IMG/VR virus record: IMGVR_UViG_3300032249_000527
Coordinates: 1-39,067 of that record
Direction: 5' to 3' (one strand)
DNA: 39,067 bases
From: a virus
The position numbers and the translations under genes were made by a program. The notes under the pieces were generated by a model. That model saw only the letters and a program-made list of their open reading frames with translations. It did not search any database and was not told the DNA's origin. This document shows, one piece after another, positions 1-8,838 of the stretch (position 1 is its first letter; every line of letters starts with the position of its first letter).

Positions 1-123
1 ACCACCAGCACCAGCGACCGCCGTGACGCTAGAGGCACGAAAGCCACGTCAGCAGAAGACCGTAGACCTCATGGAGGCGGATCCTGTTTCAGCACGCGAA
101 TCCCTAGGTCTTGTCGGACAAAT
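1..123. repeat. Left copy of the 123-bp direct end repeat (circular overlap)
   Basis: Bases 1-123 are identical to bases 38945-39067 by direct reading. Removing one copy gives a 38,944-bp circle. The repeat lies within an open frame that runs across the junction, so it looks like assembly overlap of a circular or permuted genome. Physical terminal repeats usually lie between genes. Confidence 0.95.
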
Positions 124-3100
124 TCCACTGACGAAGTCCGGGACTCCGACCAAGGCTGGCGCGAATAAGACTCGAGATGTGGGACTCGCATTGTCCCGCC
201 GCACGGTTCGTGCCGGCATGCAAATTGGTCGCAAGGATTATTCGGATCGCGCTGCTAACACACTGGCTTCATCTCTTGCAAGTGAAGTCGAATATCACCT
301 GACCAACTCTGCCGAATCGGGAACTGGCGAAGGGTGGTACAGCACCAACTGGCCGAATGCGGTCTCGCGCTTGTCCGAATATTTCCCAGAACTTGTCGCG
401 GCAAATAAGACGCGAAAGGCACAGGCTTCCGCCAGGCAGTATCGCGCAGTCCTGACGGCCTTCATTGCCATCTACTCGAATGGCGAAAAGGTGTCGATCA
501 ACCTAAACAACGCTATTGCTGCATATGGCAAGTGGCGGTCTGGTAAAGCGCCAAGTTCGATCAACATTGGTTCGCGCCGGGATATGGAGTCCGGGCTTGC
601 TGCAATCGAGGAAGTGCTCTCGCAGTTCGGAATGGAGGGATTTGAATCCCACTTGCGTGAGACGATGACCGTCCGAGAGATCAACAAGGCGCTTCGCGAA
701 AAGGGCGAAGATGCCATGTCCGACTACCCGGCAGACGCCACGCTTCCGCTCGCCGCGTTCTATTTCGGAGCAAAACTTGGCGCGTTCTATGCCAACCTGA
801 TGGGAGACGCCGGCTATCTGACCATGGATCTGTGGTGGTGCAGAACCTTCAACCGTATGCGTGGGCAGTTGAAGACCACCATTTCGCCGCAGCAACTCGA
901 AGCCTATCGAAAGAAGATGGGTCTCCCCTCGACCACGTCTCGCGCGGCGATTTTGAAGCGATCGGACGAAGCGCGGAAGCCGTATGAGGCCCGAAATTTC
1001 CAGTCTCGACTCGAACAGATCATGGGTCGCAAGGCTGGCAAGAATGCCAAGGAACGCGCCAAATTCGAGAAGGATGCAAAAGCCAAACTTGGATCGAAGT
1101 TTGCTGCGCTATTCCGCGAGCATTCACGAGAGAAGGCAAGCAACACGATTGCGAAGAATGCTTTCGACCAAATGGAAGAAGCGCCGTTCGGTGCTGCCGA
1201 CCGGGCATTTATGATCGACGTGGTCCGCCGCGTTCAGGGTATTCTTGAAGAGCGCGGACTGGAACTGACCATTGCCGACATTCAGGCAGCAGCCTGGTAC
1301 TACGAAAAGGATCTCTATGCAAAACTCACAGGCAAGTCAGGCGAGCGAATCGGATATGCAGAAGGAGTCGATGCGTGGATTGCCGAGCGCAAGCGTCACG
1401 GAAATCGTCCCTTCGGACGGCTTGTTCGCGGCATGGCGCAGGGCGTTCAGCAACCTTCCGCCAAAGGAGCGAGCGAAGCAGATGGTCGAGTTGATGAAGG
1501 GCGCTCTGTCCGCCCGGAACAGCGCCGCACCCTCCTCGCCCTCGACGCCCGCCGAGTAAGTCACGAGGCACGTCCGCAACTCCCAGCCGGCTTCTACTCC
1601 GCCCTGACTCGCGGCATTGATTCTCTTGTCGCCAATTCGATGTCTGCTGATGGATGGAAGCAGCAGATCAAAATGCTGACGAATAAGGGGCTCGTGAAGC
1701 AGACTGAAGTCGAATGGTCTGGCATCAATGAGTGGCTAGACACCCAGCCTGGAAAGGTCGAGAAGGCCACGGTCGCAGAATGGCTTGCGGAGAATGGGGT
1801 GTCGGTTCAGGTTCTTCGATTCACGGACAAGGCTCGGAAACCAAAACTCGTAAAACGATATTCCGAATACGTTCGCGAGTCTTACGTAGATGAGGACGGT
1901 GTTGAGCAAGAGGGAACCCTCGAACATGTAACAACACTGTACGACGAGAACACAGACCATCAGTTTGAAATCTTCCATGACGAGGATGCTGGCAACGTCC
2001 GTGTTGTTGTTGACGGAGTTGAGCACCTAGAGGTCAAGGCGAAACTCAATAACCAGCGGTATGAAGACGCCATGATGGTGATCACTGAATTCCTTACAAA
2101 AACTCCGAAGGGATTCGATGGCAGGGCCGGCTTTGAGGAGTACAGAATTCGTGGGGCTGGAAGTATTCAGAAGGCCAACTACAGAGAACTTACTGCCTCA
2201 CTTCCCGATGTCTACGCAAATCGCGCTGTGGTAGAGCCCTATATCTACGAGCAGCATATGCTGTATAAGCGCGATGCAGATATCAATCGCCTATATCACA
2301 TCCGAATGGAAGACCGTCAATCCACTGACGGCAAGAAGATTCTGTTCGTGATCGAGATCCAAAGCGACTGGGCGCAGAACATCAGGCGTGGCGAACGAAT
2401 GGAAGGTGGCGCGCGCGCCGACGTCTACGATCGATTCCGAATTGTCGATATTGACACGAAGCAGGTCGTGTCTCGGCATGCGACTGACAAAGACGCGCAA
2501 GAAGAATTCTCCCGTAAGGGCTACGGCGAGTTGGACAATCTGAAATATCGCGTTGAAGAATTCCCTCCCGATGCTCCGTTTGTCGGAACAACCGATGCCT
2601 GGCTTGCGCTTGCACTCAAGCAGATTCTGCTAGAGGCCAAGGACGGTGGCTATGACATGATTGCATTTGCCAAGGGCAATCAGGTCAACAACATGTTTGG
2701 CAGCGTTATGGCTGGCGCTCGAGGCAATGGAAACCTCAAGTTTTATGACGAGATTTTGCCAGCCGCCATCTCGAAGTTGATGAAGAAGATGGGTGGGCCT
2801 GCGTTGTCAAACGTCCAGATCAAGGGCGCGAAGGGAACGCAGGATGTTCGCATCGAATTCAATGACCCCATTGATGTTGCGGACTTCCTTACAAATGTTG
2901 GGGCAGAAGGTCTGGAAGATCGCGACTATGGAAGAGATGTTGAAGATCGTGATGGCACGCGCGTTATCGCAACACTCGACTATGTGGATGTTGGACTGTT
3001 CAAAGAGTTGGCAGAAGACGTCAACGGGGAGTTGACGGTTGTAAAAACATATCCGAGTGATGCCACCCAACCATCGTTGGAACTGACTCCAAAGTTGCAA

Positions 3101-6100
3101 GAGACATTGCAGGCTCCCATTGCCCTGTTCGCTCGCAAGCCGAAGCGCCAGGAATCCATGGCGTATGAGATTGGACGCCGCTCCGGCCAGGTCGCCGGCG
3201 TGATGCGCGGCCGTAAGGAAGGCATGCGCGAGCAGCAGGATCGCGAGCGCGTGAAGCAGGTATCGGAACGACGGAACATGCGTGCCAAATTCAAGCAACG
3301 GCTTGAAGATGTCATGGAGCGCATTCGACGCGACGCCGATCGAATCGGTGATCTTCGCGACAGGCTCGACGCGGCAGATCGCGCGGCTCGTGCGGACAAG
3401 GTTGAACTCGCGGAGCGCATGGATCAGCAGACCCTGCTGGCATGGTTCTCCGGAATGCAGAAGGGCAATGTCGCCGGCTACAACCAGGCCAAGAAGGACA
3501 TGGAGCAGATTCGACGCGAGGTCGTTTCGATCATCGCCATGCTGCCACAGAGCATGCGCGGCTCCTACAACCTAGCGATTGCGACAATGAAGCAGTCGGA
3601 TGCTGGAGTTCTCAAGATCTCCCAGCAGGTTGTGCGAGACCTGGCTACAGCCGATGCGATTGATGTCGTGAATCAGATCGTCCGAACGCGCAAGCGAGTC
3701 AAGAAGGCTGGCATGCGAAACGAGACGCGAGCATCCATCGATGCGAATCTCGATGCGGCACAGGCAATGCTGACGAGCGCGGTTCGCCGGCTGAAGGAAT
3801 TCACCACGTCCGCAGATCTTGTGCAGCGGACCAATGCAGCCAACGCATTGCTCGAGCAGGCATTCGATGACTATGACATTGAGCGGAGCGAGTACCGCGA
3901 AGGCCGAACGGAGATGGCGGAAGTCGCCGCGCAGGATGCTGCCCAGTTTGCCGACACGATGGATGGGGTGGCTGGCCTCCCCGCCGAGCCGCTTGCAGAG
4001 CGTGCTCCGCAGCGCACGATTCCGCAGCAGGTAGCGATCCGCAACGCCGATGCATACACCCTCATGGAGAAACTTGAGGGATCGCAATCCGGGATCATGG
4101 GAAAGATCTGGGACACCTTGGCAGCAGCCAAGGACACCATGTTCAAGGCCCGCAGAGAGATCGACAGATCGATCGAAGTGGCCCTTCGTGCCGCTGGATA
4201 TACAGGGTATGACGGGTATGCGGCTCGCGCCGCCGGCCTGTATGGTGATGCGTCAGCCGAGACCACGGTTGTCCGCATGGCTGGTCAGGACGTGACCATG
4301 TCCGTGGACAAGATGCTCAACTTGGCGGCGCTTGATCCGGATACGGTTTCGACGTTGACCGACGAGCAGAATCCTGATCAGCCTGGCAGCGGGATCGTGT
4401 TCGATACGAACCGCCAGGCGACGCCGATCAAGTTCACCCAGCAGGAACACGCCGCCTTGGTGGCAAGCCTGACGCCGCAGCAAAAGCAACTGATCGACGA
4501 GATGAAGAACATCCTCGAACAGCGCATCCGACCGGATGTGTTCGAGATTCATTTCCAGCAGCACGGGCGTCAGCCCCCGATTGTCGATAGGTACTTTCCA
4601 CGATATCGCCTCGGAACCGAGGTGCAGGAACTGGGGATCGATTCGGTCAACATGCAGCCGGGGCAGGTGGTACAGACCATGCTGTCCAATGCGGGGTTCC
4701 TGAACAAGCGAGTTCAGTCACGTGCATCGCTGGTCATCAGCGGACTGATTCGAGTGATGGACTCACACGTGGATGAATCGCTTCGCGTCATCCATCTGTC
4801 GCTCGCACTTCGGTACGCGCTGACAGTGATGCGATCTGCTGGCGTGCGCGCAAATATCGAACGGATCCTTGGAGACAAGGGAACAGACCTCATCCGCAAG
4901 ATGCTCTTGAATGGAGTCGGCCTGTCCGGCAAGCCGGTCGGAGACATCGTCGAGAACATCAACGCGAACATCGCGGGTGCAAACCTGACGATCAACCCGA
5001 AGACTTGGCTGCGGCAGTTGGGTGGCATCGCTCGCCTGTACACCGAGATGAGTACTGCGGCCTTCGCGGCCGGGATGGCTTCGGTCACCACCATGACTCC
5101 CGGGACACGGGCGGAGATGGCGCGTCGGGTCGAGGAAGTGAATGGTTACTTCTACGAACGCCATCGTCGCAGCCAGGTCGGTATCTTCGCGAACGTACTT
5201 GGCGATCCTCGCCAAGGCACGGAGCAGTGGTCGAATGCTTTGGCTGCTGTGGGCCGCGCATTCGCTACAGCCGGCAACGATCTCGCGGCTGGGCGATTCG
5301 CCCGTGCGTCTCGAGACGCACGCCAGGGCGCAAGCGCATTCACGCGAATCATCCGAAGTGCGGACATGTTCCTTCGGACCATTGACAGGCAGGTGATGTT
5401 GGCGGCATTCGCTGGATACCGTTCGGAACTGGCGCGCACGAATCCGCGCATGACCAATGACGAGTTGGATATGGCTGCGGCAAAGATGGCCGAGGCCGCA
5501 TTCCGCAGAACACAGAACGTGTCCGATCCGTTGGATGACACGGTTCTTGCAGCCGAAGGAAAGTTTGATAGAGGGATCACGCGCTTCCTGTTCCCATACT
5601 CAAGCGATCCGCTGAAGGGGCACAACCAATTGCGTCGCGCTTTCTCGAGCCGCGACCCAGAGAAGATCGCGAAGGCGACCGCCGGCGTCGGCATGAACAT
5701 GCTGTGGAGTGCCGCCGTCAATCCGGCGTGGGCTGCTGCATTCGCAGGATTGTCTGCCCTGCTGGGCGGAGACGATGACGAGGATGAGAAGGCGATCGCG
5801 GCGATCCTCACCGAGCGCGAAATGAAGCGCATCGTTGCGCGCATCAGTGCAGAAACAGCAGCCCAGGCTTTGGGGTATCCCGGCACGTTCGCGAACGAGG
5901 TGTTGAATGCGGCGCTGCTTGGATTCAGTGGGGCAGCAGAGGGAGTCGGCGAGCCGTTGGTGATTGCATCGATGGGTGAATTGGCACGCAGCCTAGTCGA
6001 GGGCAAGTTCCTTCAGGCGGCTACGACTGCGGCGACCATGTCCGGCATTCCCGTTGCCGCGCCGGCTCGGGCTATTGCGGGCGCGCTGCCGAGCAATGTC

Positions 6101-6238
6101 GCACCAGAGGCAAAGTTGCTGACCTACTACCGCAAACTCCGCAAGGATCGGAAGTTGACGCCTTCGCAGGCGCAGCGGCTACAGGTTCTTGAGGCACGCA
6201 ACAGACTCCGGAAACTTCAAGAGTCCGCTAACGACTAA
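1..6238 (+). CDS. Giant virion-associated polyvalent protein, C-terminal two thirds (continues from 35988 across the sequence ends)
   Basis: This is the 3' part of one 3,064-aa gene that starts at 35988; residue numbers refer to the full protein. A local GTG at 23 gives an apparent 2,071-aa gene, but the frame is open upstream through the circle junction. Residues about 1228-1278 (FYFGAKLGAFYANL...WWCRTFNR) resemble a conserved domain of large phage polyvalent proteins. So do 1533-1565 (GWKQQI...VEWSGINEWL), 1748-1777 (LYHIRMEDRQ...VIEIQSDWAQ) and 1851-1880 (WLALALKQILLEAKDGGYD). Residues about 2040-2290 are highly charged and probably coiled coil. Residues about 2886-2910 are hydrophobic, followed by an acidic GGDDDEDEKA stretch. 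By position after tail and internal proteins, it is probably packaged in the virion and ejected with DNA. Peptidoglycan-degrading or enzymatic activity is not demonstrated. The family resemblance comes from memory of such proteins, so the function is inferred. Confidence 0.85.
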   Translation, partial: PPAPATAVTLEARKPRQQKTVDLMEADPVSARESLGLVGQIPLTKSGTPTKAGANKTRDVGLALSRRTVRAGMQIGRKDYSDRAANTLASSLASEVEYHLTNSAESGTGEGWYSTNWPNAVSRLSEYFPELVAANKTRKAQASARQYRAVLTAFIAIYSNGEKVSINLNNAIAAYGKWRSGKAPSSINIGSRRDMESGLAAIEEVLSQFGMEGFESHLRETMTVREINKALREKGEDAMSDYPADATLPLAAFYFGAKLGAFYANLMGDAGYLTMDLWWCRTFNRMRGQLKTTISPQQLEAYRKKMGLPSTTSRAAILKRSDEARKPYEARNFQSRLEQIMGRKAGKNAKERAKFEKDAKAKLGSKFAALFREHSREKASNTIAKNAFDQMEEAPFGAADRAFMIDVVRRVQGILEERGLELTIADIQAAAWYYEKDLYAKLTGKSGERIGYAEGVDAWIAERKRHGNRPFGRLVRGMAQGVQQPSAKGASEADGRVDEGRSVRPEQRRTLLALDARRVSHEARPQLPAGFYSALTRGIDSLVANSMSADGWKQQIKMLTNKGLVKQTEVEWSGINEWLDTQPGKVEKATVAEWLAENGVSVQVLRFTDKARKPKLVKRYSEYVRESYVDEDGVEQEGTLEHVTTLYDENTDHQFEIFHDEDAGNVRVVVDGVEHLEVKAKLNNQRYEDAMMVITEFLTKTPKGFDGRAGFEEYRIRGAGSIQKANYRELTASLPDVYANRAVVEPYIYEQHMLYKRDADINRLYHIRMEDRQSTDGKKILFVIEIQSDWAQNIRRGERMEGGARADVYDRFRIVDIDTKQVVSRHATDKDAQEEFSRKGYGELDNLKYRVEEFPPDAPFVGTTDAWLALALKQILLEAKDGGYDMIAFAKGNQVNNMFGSVMAGARGNGNLKFYDEILPAAISKLMKKMGGPALSNVQIKGAKGTQDVRIEFNDPIDVADFLTNVGAEGLEDRDYGRDVEDRDGTRVIATLDYVDVGLFKELAEDVNGELTVVKTYPSDATQPSLELTPKLQETLQAPIALFARKPKRQESMAYEIGRRSGQVAGVMRGRKEGMREQQDRERVKQVSERRNMRAKFKQRLEDVMERIRRDADRIGDLRDRLDAADRAARADKVELAERMDQQTLLAWFSGMQKGNVAGYNQAKKDMEQIRREVVSIIAMLPQSMRGSYNLAIATMKQSDAGVLKISQQVVRDLATADAIDVVNQIVRTRKRVKKAGMRNETRASIDANLDAAQAMLTSAVRRLKEFTTSADLVQRTNAANALLEQAFDDYDIERSEYREGRTEMAEVAAQDAAQFADTMDGVAGLPAEPLAERAPQRTIPQQVAIRNADAYTLMEKLEGSQSGIMGKIWDTLAAAKDTMFKARREIDRSIEVALRAAGYTGYDGYAARAAGLYGDASAETTVVRMAGQDVTMSVDKMLNLAALDPDTVSTLTDEQNPDQPGSGIVFDTNRQATPIKFTQQEHAALVASLTPQQKQLIDEMKNILEQRIRPDVFEIHFQQHGRQPPIVDRYFPRYRLGTEVQELGIDSVNMQPGQVVQTMLSNAGFLNKRVQSRASLVISGLIRVMDSHVDESLRVIHLSLALRYALTVMRSAGVRANIERILGDKGTDLIRKMLLNGVGLSGKPVGDIVENINANIAGANLTINPKTWLRQLGGIARLYTEMSTAAFAAGMASVTTMTPGTRAEMARRVEEVNGYFYERHRRSQVGIFANVLGDPRQGTEQWSNALAAVGRAFATAGNDLAAGRFARASRDARQGASAFTRIIRSADMFLRTIDRQVMLAAFAGYRSELARTNPRMTNDELDMAAAKMAEAAFRRTQNVSDPLDDTVLAAEGKFDRGITRFLFPYSSDPLKGHNQLRRAFSSRDPEKIAKATAGVGMNMLWSAAVNPAWAAAFAGLSALLGGDDDEDEKAIAAILTEREMKRIVARISAETAAQALGYPGTFANEVLNAALLGFSGAAEGVGEPLVIASMGELARSLVEGKFLQAATTAATMSGIPVAAPARAIAGALPSNVAPEAKLLTYYRKLRKDRKLTPSQAQRLQVLEARNRLRKLQESAND

Positions 6239-6264
6239 TTGCGAATCTTCTCATGTTCGTACTG

Positions 6265-6287
6265 TACAGCATCCGATGCATGCTGTA
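6265..6287. promoter_or_regulatory. Perfect inverted repeat upstream of the possible RHH gene; candidate operator
   Basis: TACAGCAT (6265-6272), 7-nt spacer, ATGCTGTA (6280-6287). It ends 11 nt before the ATG at 6299, so it could be an operator or an RNA hairpin hiding the start region. It overlaps a TACTGTAC sequence that also occurs in the minus-strand promoter near 15910. Autoregulation by the downstream small protein is an inference. Confidence 0.5.
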
Positions 6288-6298
6288 TGGTTCACCGC

Positions 6299-6514
6299 AT
6301 GAGTACGAGCAAGCGTTACACGGCATTGATGATCCTCACGCCGATCGCGAATCGCCTGCGTGCGCTGGCGAAGAAGCGTGGCGAGACGATCTCGAAGTGT
6401 CTCGAATGTGTCCTTGGAAATGAGGAATACTCAAGCATGGACAAGGCGAACGAGCCATTGGTTCGCACTGGTCAGGGTGACTTCGAAACGGTGCTTCGAC
6501 CCACCGACATCTAA
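6299..6514 (+). CDS. Small protein, possible ribbon-helix-helix (Arc/CopG-like) regulator
   Basis: 71 aa from the ATG at 6299; an in-frame upstream TTG at 6239 is less likely. The N-terminal half has the layout of a ribbon-helix-helix DNA-binding fold: a short strand (RYTALMIL), a first helix (TPIANRLRALAKKRG) and a second helix after a Gly-Glu turn (TISKCLECVLGNEE). The C-terminal 25 residues look unstructured. Proteins of this fold bind DNA as dimers and often repress their own promoters. The perfect inverted repeat just upstream would suit that. No strong Shine-Dalgarno sequence is visible before the ATG. The fold is assigned only from pattern. It could equally be an unrelated small phage protein. 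Confidence 0.6.
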   Translation: MSTSKRYTALMILTPIANRLRALAKKRGETISKCLECVLGNEEYSSMDKANEPLVRTGQGDFETVLRPTDI

Positions 6515-6519
6515 AAATA

Positions 6520-6550
6520 GCCCGCCGTCCGATTGGTCGAAACGGCGGGC
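6520..6550. terminator. GC-rich hairpin after the small regulator gene
   Basis: GCCCGCCGT (6520-6528) pairs perfectly with ACGGCGGGC (6542-6550) across a 13-nt loop, starting 5 nt after the stop codon. The T-rich tail (from AAAAATA at 6513-6519) lies on the minus-strand side, so as an intrinsic terminator it scores better for leftward transcription. On the plus strand it may only attenuate or protect mRNA ends. Confidence 0.55.
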
Positions 6551-6567
6551 CTGAATTGGAGTTTCAA

Positions 6568-7425
6568 ATGTTTGAGCCACAGGAGTGGCCGAGCGTCGAG
6601 TACGACTTGGCCGAGTCAGTATACCACAGCCTCAACTACATGAGTGCATCGAGGTTGAAGGTGTTGAGTTCAGGGACATCCCTGCACCTTGATCACGAGA
6701 TCCGGAACCCGCGCGAAGACAGTGATGATCTGATGATCGGGCGCGCGCTTCATACGTTTGTGCTGCGGCGTCTCGCCTTCGACTCGGAGTTTGCAGTGAT
6801 GCCGAAGGTCGATGGTCGCACCAAGGAAGGCAAGGCAGCCAAGGAACAGTTCGCGATCGAGGCTGCTGGCAAGTCCGTCCTGACAACCGATCAGGCCGCG
6901 CAGGTCGAGGCTATGGCCCTCTCCATCGCTGCACATCCGGAGGCGTACAACCTGCTTCGCAACCTGCCTGGACGCGAAGAGGTCAGCGTGTTCGCAGAGA
7001 TCTACGGCATCCAGTCGAAGTCGCGAATGGATCGCATCTTGGATATCGATGGATCGCGCGTGATCTGTGATCTCAAGACGGTGCGAGACGGAGCCGGCAG
7101 GCGCGACTTCGAGCGCACTGTGTGGACGTACAACTATGGTCTTCAGGCTCTCATGTATTCGCGCATGGCGAACGCGGCGGGGCTGGGTCCGATCTCTGAC
7201 TTCGTGTTTGTGGCGGTGGAGAAGAAGGCTCCGTATGCGGTCGCCTGCTATCGCCTTCGAGACGAGGTGCTTCAGGCGTTTGGACCGCGACTCGATTCAC
7301 TGATCGCGAAGTACAACGACTACCTCGAAGCCGGGCCCGTGGGCTACACGGGCATCGAAGACTTGGCCGTGCCCGCGTGGGCGCTGCGTGAACTGGAATC
7401 TGAAATTGGAGAAAGCAATGTCTGA
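6568..7425 (+). CDS. RecE-like PD-(D/E)XK exodeoxyribonuclease
   Basis: 285 aa. The ATG at 6568 is preferred because TTGGAG (6556-6561) sits as a ribosome site 6 nt upstream. Motifs of the exonuclease VIII/YqaJ type PD-(D/E)XK nucleases are visible in order. They are GRALH (residues 59-62, with the conserved Gly and His), Glu144, MDR with Asp155, CDLKT with the catalytic Asp168 and Lys170, and YNYGLQALMY (Tyr190, Gln193, Tyr197). These enzymes resect double-stranded DNA ends 5'-3' to give single strands for annealing. The stop overlaps the next start by 8 nt (ATGTCTGA). The neighbour is a likely annealing protein, so the two form a recET-like pair. Its role would be recombination-dependent replication and concatemer formation before packaging. 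The family call is fairly secure; the substrate is inferred. Confidence 0.85.
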   Translation: MFEPQEWPSVEYDLAESVYHSLNYMSASRLKVLSSGTSLHLDHEIRNPREDSDDLMIGRALHTFVLRRLAFDSEFAVMPKVDGRTKEGKAAKEQFAIEAAGKSVLTTDQAAQVEAMALSIAAHPEAYNLLRNLPGREEVSVFAEIYGIQSKSRMDRILDIDGSRVICDLKTVRDGAGRRDFERTVWTYNYGLQALMYSRMANAAGLGPISDFVFVAVEKKAPYAVACYRLRDEVLQAFGPRLDSLIAKYNDYLEAGPVGYTGIEDLAVPAWALRELESEIGESNV

Positions 7426-8401
7426 CATCGTGAAGAACAACATGGCAAACGCGATTGAACAGGTCGTGATCGGTGGCGACCTGTCGAAACTGACCGCAGA
7501 GCAGCGCGTCGCATACGTCCGCACCGTGTGCGATTCGCTCGGCGTGAACCCGGCAACAACCCCGTTTCAGTACATCGTGCTTAACGGCAAGTTGACCCTG
7601 TACGCAACCCGCTCGGCAAGCGAGCAGTTGCGGAAGATCCACGGCGTGTCGATCGCTCCTTTGGAGCGTTCAATGATGGCGGAGGCGGGCCTGTATCAGG
7701 TCGTGGCGCGAGGCAAGGATGCCACTGGTCGCGAGGATGAGGCGAGTGGCGTAGTCACGATCTCCGGGCTGAAGGGAGAGAACCTGGCAAACGCCATGCT
7801 GAAGTGTGAGACAAAGGCAAAGAGGCGCTTGACCCTGTCGATCTGCGGGCTCGGCATCCTCGACGAGACCGAGGTATCTGACATCCCCGGTGCAACCATG
7901 CCAACGGCCGCTCCGGTGTCGATCGCCAAGCCTGCGCTTGAGAGCGCGCCTGCCCCAGTTTCCAAGTCTGTCGGCAGCGGTCTCGCGAAGTTGCGCGAGA
8001 AGGTCGCTTCGGCTACCGTAGTCGAGCAGGACACTCCATCCACGAGCCCCCGGAAAGGCGGGGGTGCCCCGGTTTCAATGCCGGCGAGCGCCCCCGCTTC
8101 CGAGGATGAATCGGATGATGAGGGCGATGAGTACATCTCGGTGACGTTCAGGTACGTCGATCGCAAGCAGACCAAGAAGGGCAACGACTACGTCGCGGCA
8201 AAGACCGCCGACGGGTCGCGCTACGTCTGCTTCGATGAGAACCTCCTCGACACGATCGAGGAGACCAAGGGCCAGGCGCTCCGGGTTCTCGTGGAGCCCG
8301 GCGATGGCGGGAATCCTGACCGGATCCTTGAGATCCGATCCGGCGCGGCGGCTGCGGAGCAGCGGCACGTCGAGGTGCCAATGGATCAAATCCCGTTCTA
8401 A
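7418..8401 (+). CDS. Putative single-strand annealing/recombination protein (RecT/Bet-like partner of the exonuclease)
   Basis: 327 aa from the ATG at 7418, with TTGGAGAAAGCA providing a ribosome site, overlapping the exonuclease stop. Residues about 27-75 contain LGVNPATTPFQYIVLNGKL followed by TLYATRSASEQLRKIHG. This resembles the LNP...F.yi..nGkl.ly pattern of Bet/RecT-type phage annealing proteins. Residues about 115-150 hold NAMLKCETKAKRRLTLSICG, a second hallmark of this protein group. The middle (about 165-230) is Pro/Ala/Ser-rich. A separate C-terminal domain of about 75 residues begins near EYISVTFRYVDRKQTKKG, preceded by an acidic stretch. The acidic tail-like linker and added domain are reminiscent of ssDNA-binding proteins. 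Pairing with a RecE-like nuclease supports the role. It could also be a non-annealing DNA-binding protein of unknown class. Confidence 0.65.
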   Translation: MSDIVKNNMANAIEQVVIGGDLSKLTAEQRVAYVRTVCDSLGVNPATTPFQYIVLNGKLTLYATRSASEQLRKIHGVSIAPLERSMMAEAGLYQVVARGKDATGREDEASGVVTISGLKGENLANAMLKCETKAKRRLTLSICGLGILDETEVSDIPGATMPTAAPVSIAKPALESAPAPVSKSVGSGLAKLREKVASATVVEQDTPSTSPRKGGGAPVSMPASAPASEDESDDEGDEYISVTFRYVDRKQTKKGNDYVAAKTADGSRYVCFDENLLDTIEETKGQALRVLVEPGDGGNPDRILEIRSGAAAAEQRHVEVPMDQIPF

Positions 8402-8410
8402 TGCCTTGCG

Positions 8411-8442
8411 GGGGTCGCCGGCGCGACGGAGCCGGCGGCCCC
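8411..8442 (+). terminator. Strong hairpin after the annealing-protein gene
   Basis: GGGGTCGCCGGC (8411-8422) pairs with GCCGGCGGCCCC (8431-8442) with one G-T wobble and an 8-nt loop. It begins 9 nt after the stop. The following TGCTTTCC is a weak T tract. It is probably a partial terminator or an mRNA 3' stabiliser, and it also hides the region before the next gene. Confidence 0.6.
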
Positions 8443-8453
8443 TGCTTTCCACA

Positions 8454-8768
8454 ATGATCTACCAATCCATCATTTCAATTGCTCTCGGCGCGGACTCGTT
8501 CTTCAACTACGGGACGTACTCGATCCTCAACAACAGGCAGGTGGTGTCCATACCCGCCGCTCGAACGATCATGTGGGATCGAGGGCAAGCGACGCACCTC
8601 GCGCCAGGGGTGTGGATCGGTTACGGCTGGGAGGAGTTCCCCGCTGGCGCGTCTGCCCTGTTCCTGCTTGCCGCGACCGAGTCGGCTCCTGCTCACGATA
8701 CGAAGTACGTATCGAACCCCTTTGGATTCCTTGAGGCACACCGGCCGATAGGCGATCCCCAAGAATGA
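8454..8768 (+). CDS. Hypothetical protein
   Basis: 104 aa from an ATG at 8454, 11 nt after a strong hairpin. No convincing ribosome site is visible, so the start is uncertain; the frame is open further upstream into the preceding gene. The sequence is Gly/Ala/aromatic-rich (IGYGWEEFPAGASALFLLAA) and has no motif I recognise. A second strong hairpin follows directly. The gene sits between the recombination pair and the DUF1376 gene, so an early or replication-linked role is possible but unsupported. Absence of a ribosome site leaves a real chance that it is not expressed as drawn. Confidence 0.45.
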   Translation: MIYQSIISIALGADSFFNYGTYSILNNRQVVSIPAARTIMWDRGQATHLAPGVWIGYGWEEFPAGASALFLLAATESAPAHDTKYVSNPFGFLEAHRPIGDPQE

Positions 8769-8772
8769 AACA

Positions 8773-8796
8773 GGGGGGCGGCCGAAGCCGCCCCCC
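8773..8796 (+). terminator. Perfect 10-bp hairpin with CGAA loop
   Basis: GGGGGGCGGC (8773-8782), loop CGAA, GCCGCCCCCC (8787-8796), 4 nt after the preceding stop. There is no T tract on the plus strand. On the minus strand the loop reads TTCG, a very stable tetraloop. Probably a terminator or RNA-stabilising element; it lies 42 nt before the DUF1376 start. Confidence 0.65.
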
Positions 8797-8838
8797 AAAC
8801 CCTTGAATCAGCCCCGCGTCATCCACGGGAGACCCAAT

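Noticed and set aside
1-123. Physical direct terminal repeat of a T7-like packaging type
   Set aside because: The repeat lies inside an uninterrupted coding frame that makes a single 3,064-aa protein across the junction. An assembly overlap of a circular or permuted molecule explains it better.
5152-6006. A 284-aa minus-strand gene
   Set aside because: It is antisense to the giant gene and has no motif or ribosome site.
23-6238. Independent 2,071-aa gene starting with GTG at 23
   Set aside because: No ribosome site and the frame is open upstream across the circle junction to 35988.
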